Assembly (NCBI GenBank): GCA_902522115.1
Contig: CABYUV010000009.1
Span: 1 to 48,409 of the forward strand
DNA from: an uncultured Pelagibacteraceae bacterium
GTDB lineage: Bacteria > Pseudomonadota > Alphaproteobacteria > Pelagibacterales > Pelagibacteraceae
Direction: 5' to 3'
Length of the DNA stretch: 48,409 bases
In this document: one piece after another, positions 47,154 to 48,409 of the stretch
Layout: each line of letters starts with the position of its first letter
Numbering within the stretch: position 1 is the first letter of the stretch
Translations under genes and position numbers: made by a program
Notes under the pieces: generated by a model
The model's database searches: none
The model's input: only the letters and a program-made list of their open reading frames with translations
What the model was told of the DNA's origin: nothing

Positions 47154-48409
47154 TTATCTGAAGTGATTTAAGATGTTATCAAATATTTTAATATTATGAA
47201 TTTTATTATTAGATATATCTTTTTTATTAAAATTAAAATTACTATAAAATAACTTTCCCCTAGATGTATGTTTACTCGATGATTTCATAAAAATTATTTC
47301 TTTAAAAACAGAGTCAATAAGTAATTTATTTTCATCACTAATTTTTTTATTATTTTTAAGTCCGTAAGGTTTTTTAAAAAATTTTTTATAATGTTTTTTT
47401 TGTAATGATTTTGAGTTATATTTATTTTTCAAGGATACTAAAGAAAACTTATAAAATAATTTTTTTTTATCTTTATAATCCTGAATCTCAAAAATTGGAT
47501 AATTATAAATTTTTAAATTTTTTAATTTTTTAATTGCTTTAAGTTTATCTTCATAAGTTTCAAATTTTATAATACCACCTGTAGTCATATTGGGTTCTAC
47601 ACTTAGATAATTGAGTCCTAGTTTATTCAAAAAATATTTGGGTTTTTTTGGTCTTAAATAGTATTCATTTTTAATTTTTTTTTGATTGAATCCATTAAAA
47701 ATTATTGAAGAATCATATAATTTTGAAATTTTATTAGTTAATTTAATTATTTCATTTAAATACCAAAAATATATTTTTTCATATTTTTTCTCATTCCAAT
47801 AATTATGCTGATAATGTGCAAATGAATTCAGTGCAATAATAGTAAAATCAGATTTATTCTTGTTTAATCTATTTTTCATAATCAACAACGACATCAGATC
47901 TAAGAAAAAATACAAATTAAAACTTTTCAATCCAAATGATAAAAAAATTTTTGAAAAACTAACTGTGTTTTTAAGTAAATAAAAAAAACAACTAGAAAAA
48001 AAAATTTTTGTTATAAATATTAAGCCGAAACACGAAGCTGTTAATTTTTTAATATGAGGATAATTTTGAGCATAATATCTTGGAAGTTTCAAGTATGCGT
48101 TAAAACTTTTAGGGAAAGCTTTTTCCTCAAAACTCCAAGGATCAGGAAAAAATAGGTCTATATTTTTTTTATTTTTTAGAATCCCATTGAAAGTGCCCCA
48201 AACAGAACTTCTTATTTTTTTTTTAGATAGTTTGTCCCATATTTGGTCAGTTGAATTGTTAAGTTTTTGTCCCAATCTGTAAACTTTATGACTTTTTGAG
48301 ATTTTACCTGTATGAACTGAAACCCACTGAACCCATGGATCTAAATTAAATCCTTCACTTTTATCATTTGTAAATGTTATCAATTTCTTTTTTGTAGAAA
48401 AAAATTTAA
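47154..48409 (-). CDS. Alkaline-phosphatase-superfamily-like protein, 5' truncated at the window edge
   Basis: The frame is open to the window edge (the first possible start inside is a TTG at 48383), so the N-terminus is missing. The visible part has LDPWVQWVSVHTGKIS, which resembles the nucleophile-Thr region of type I phosphodiesterase/AlkP-fold hydrolases, then FFPDPWSF and ALNSFAHYQHNYW with histidines that could bind metal, and EPNMTTGGIIKF later. A hydrophobic pair of helices around residues 118-165 of the visible frame is unusual for a soluble hydrolase. Position beside glycosyltransferases suggests work on a glycan or its phosphate substituents. Family is a tentative call. Confidence 0.5.
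   Translation of the reverse strand, partial: KFFSTKKKLITFTNDKSEGFNLDPWVQWVSVHTGKISKSHKVYRLGQKLNNSTDQIWDKLSKKKIRSSVWGTFNGILKNKKNIDLFFPDPWSFEEKAFPKSFNAYLKLPRYYAQNYPHIKKLTASCFGLIFITKIFFSSCFFYLLKNTVSFSKIFLSFGLKSFNLYFFLDLMSLLIMKNRLNKNKSDFTIIALNSFAHYQHNYWNEKKYEKIYFWYLNEIIKLTNKISKLYDSSIIFNGFNQKKIKNEYYLRPKKPKYFLNKLGLNYLSVEPNMTTGGIIKFETYEDKLKAIKKLKNLKIYNYPIFEIQDYKDKKKLFYKFSLVSLKNKYNSKSLQKKHYKKFFKKPYGLKNNKKISDENKLLIDSVFKEIIFMKSSSKHTSRGKLFYSNFNFNKKDISNNKIHNIKIFDNILNHFR

Overview
The window looks like a chromosome segment of a SAR11-clade (Pelagibacterales) alphaproteobacterium. The evidence is a strongly AT-rich sequence, Lys/Asn/Ile-rich proteins, gene junctions of a few bases or short overlaps throughout, no insertion sequences or phage genes, and alphaproteobacterial markers: TrcR/DUF1013, a DUF4164-zapA pair, split pntAA/pntAB/pntB beside an aa3-oxidase subunit IV-like peptide, rluD-rpoH, and 41-aa L36. 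The clade call rests on recognition, not on a phylogeny.

Layout. 1-560 is the 3' end of an O-antigen-ligase-like gene. 563-4349 (+) carries rpmJ, a small oxidase-subunit-like peptide, the proton-translocating transhydrogenase and a small transaldolase. 12597-4351 (-) is one long co-directional block: transketolase, GAPDH, PGK, class I aldolase, thiE, efp, suhB, rpmE, trcR, rpsU and initiator tRNA. 12651-28486 (+) holds a DUF4164 coiled-coil gene, zapA, 5-FCL, ymdB, yebC, a RuvC-like nuclease, tolQRAB-pal, a terminator, cpoB, tilS (with an apparent frameshift), ftsH, folP, glmM, thiD and purA. rpoH and rluD (-) follow, then tRNA-Arg(UCG) (+), an ABC exporter pair and a Sua5-type gene (-). Next come xseB-ispA-dxs (+), aroC (-), pdxH (+), a long-chain polyprenyl synthase (-), and sppA-like, glyQ, glyS, ppdK (+). 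The last 3 kb is an envelope/glycan patch: a GT-C-like membrane protein (+), a GT2 glycosyltransferase (-) and a truncated alkaline-phosphatase-superfamily-like protein (-).

How the genes fit together. Aldolase, PGK, GAPDH, transketolase, transaldolase and PPDK supply the reversible triose/pentose and gluconeogenic part of carbon metabolism. GAPDH carries residues that suggest NADP(H) use, which would connect it to the transhydrogenase. dxs, ispA and the polyprenyl synthase make isoprenoids. Tol-Pal, CpoB, GlmM and ZapA serve envelope and division. ThiE and ThiD handle thiamine assembly and HMP salvage. RpoH and FtsH are the classical heat-shock sigma factor and the protease that degrades it.

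Most starts lack a Shine-Dalgarno sequence. Against that background rpsU stands out for a perfect GGAGGT overlapping its annotated start, while rpmJ and rpmE have promoter-like elements so close to their ATG that leaderless transcripts are plausible. No gene-free stretch longer than about 115 bases occurs. No CRISPR array, insertion sequence, rRNA or recognised riboswitch was seen.
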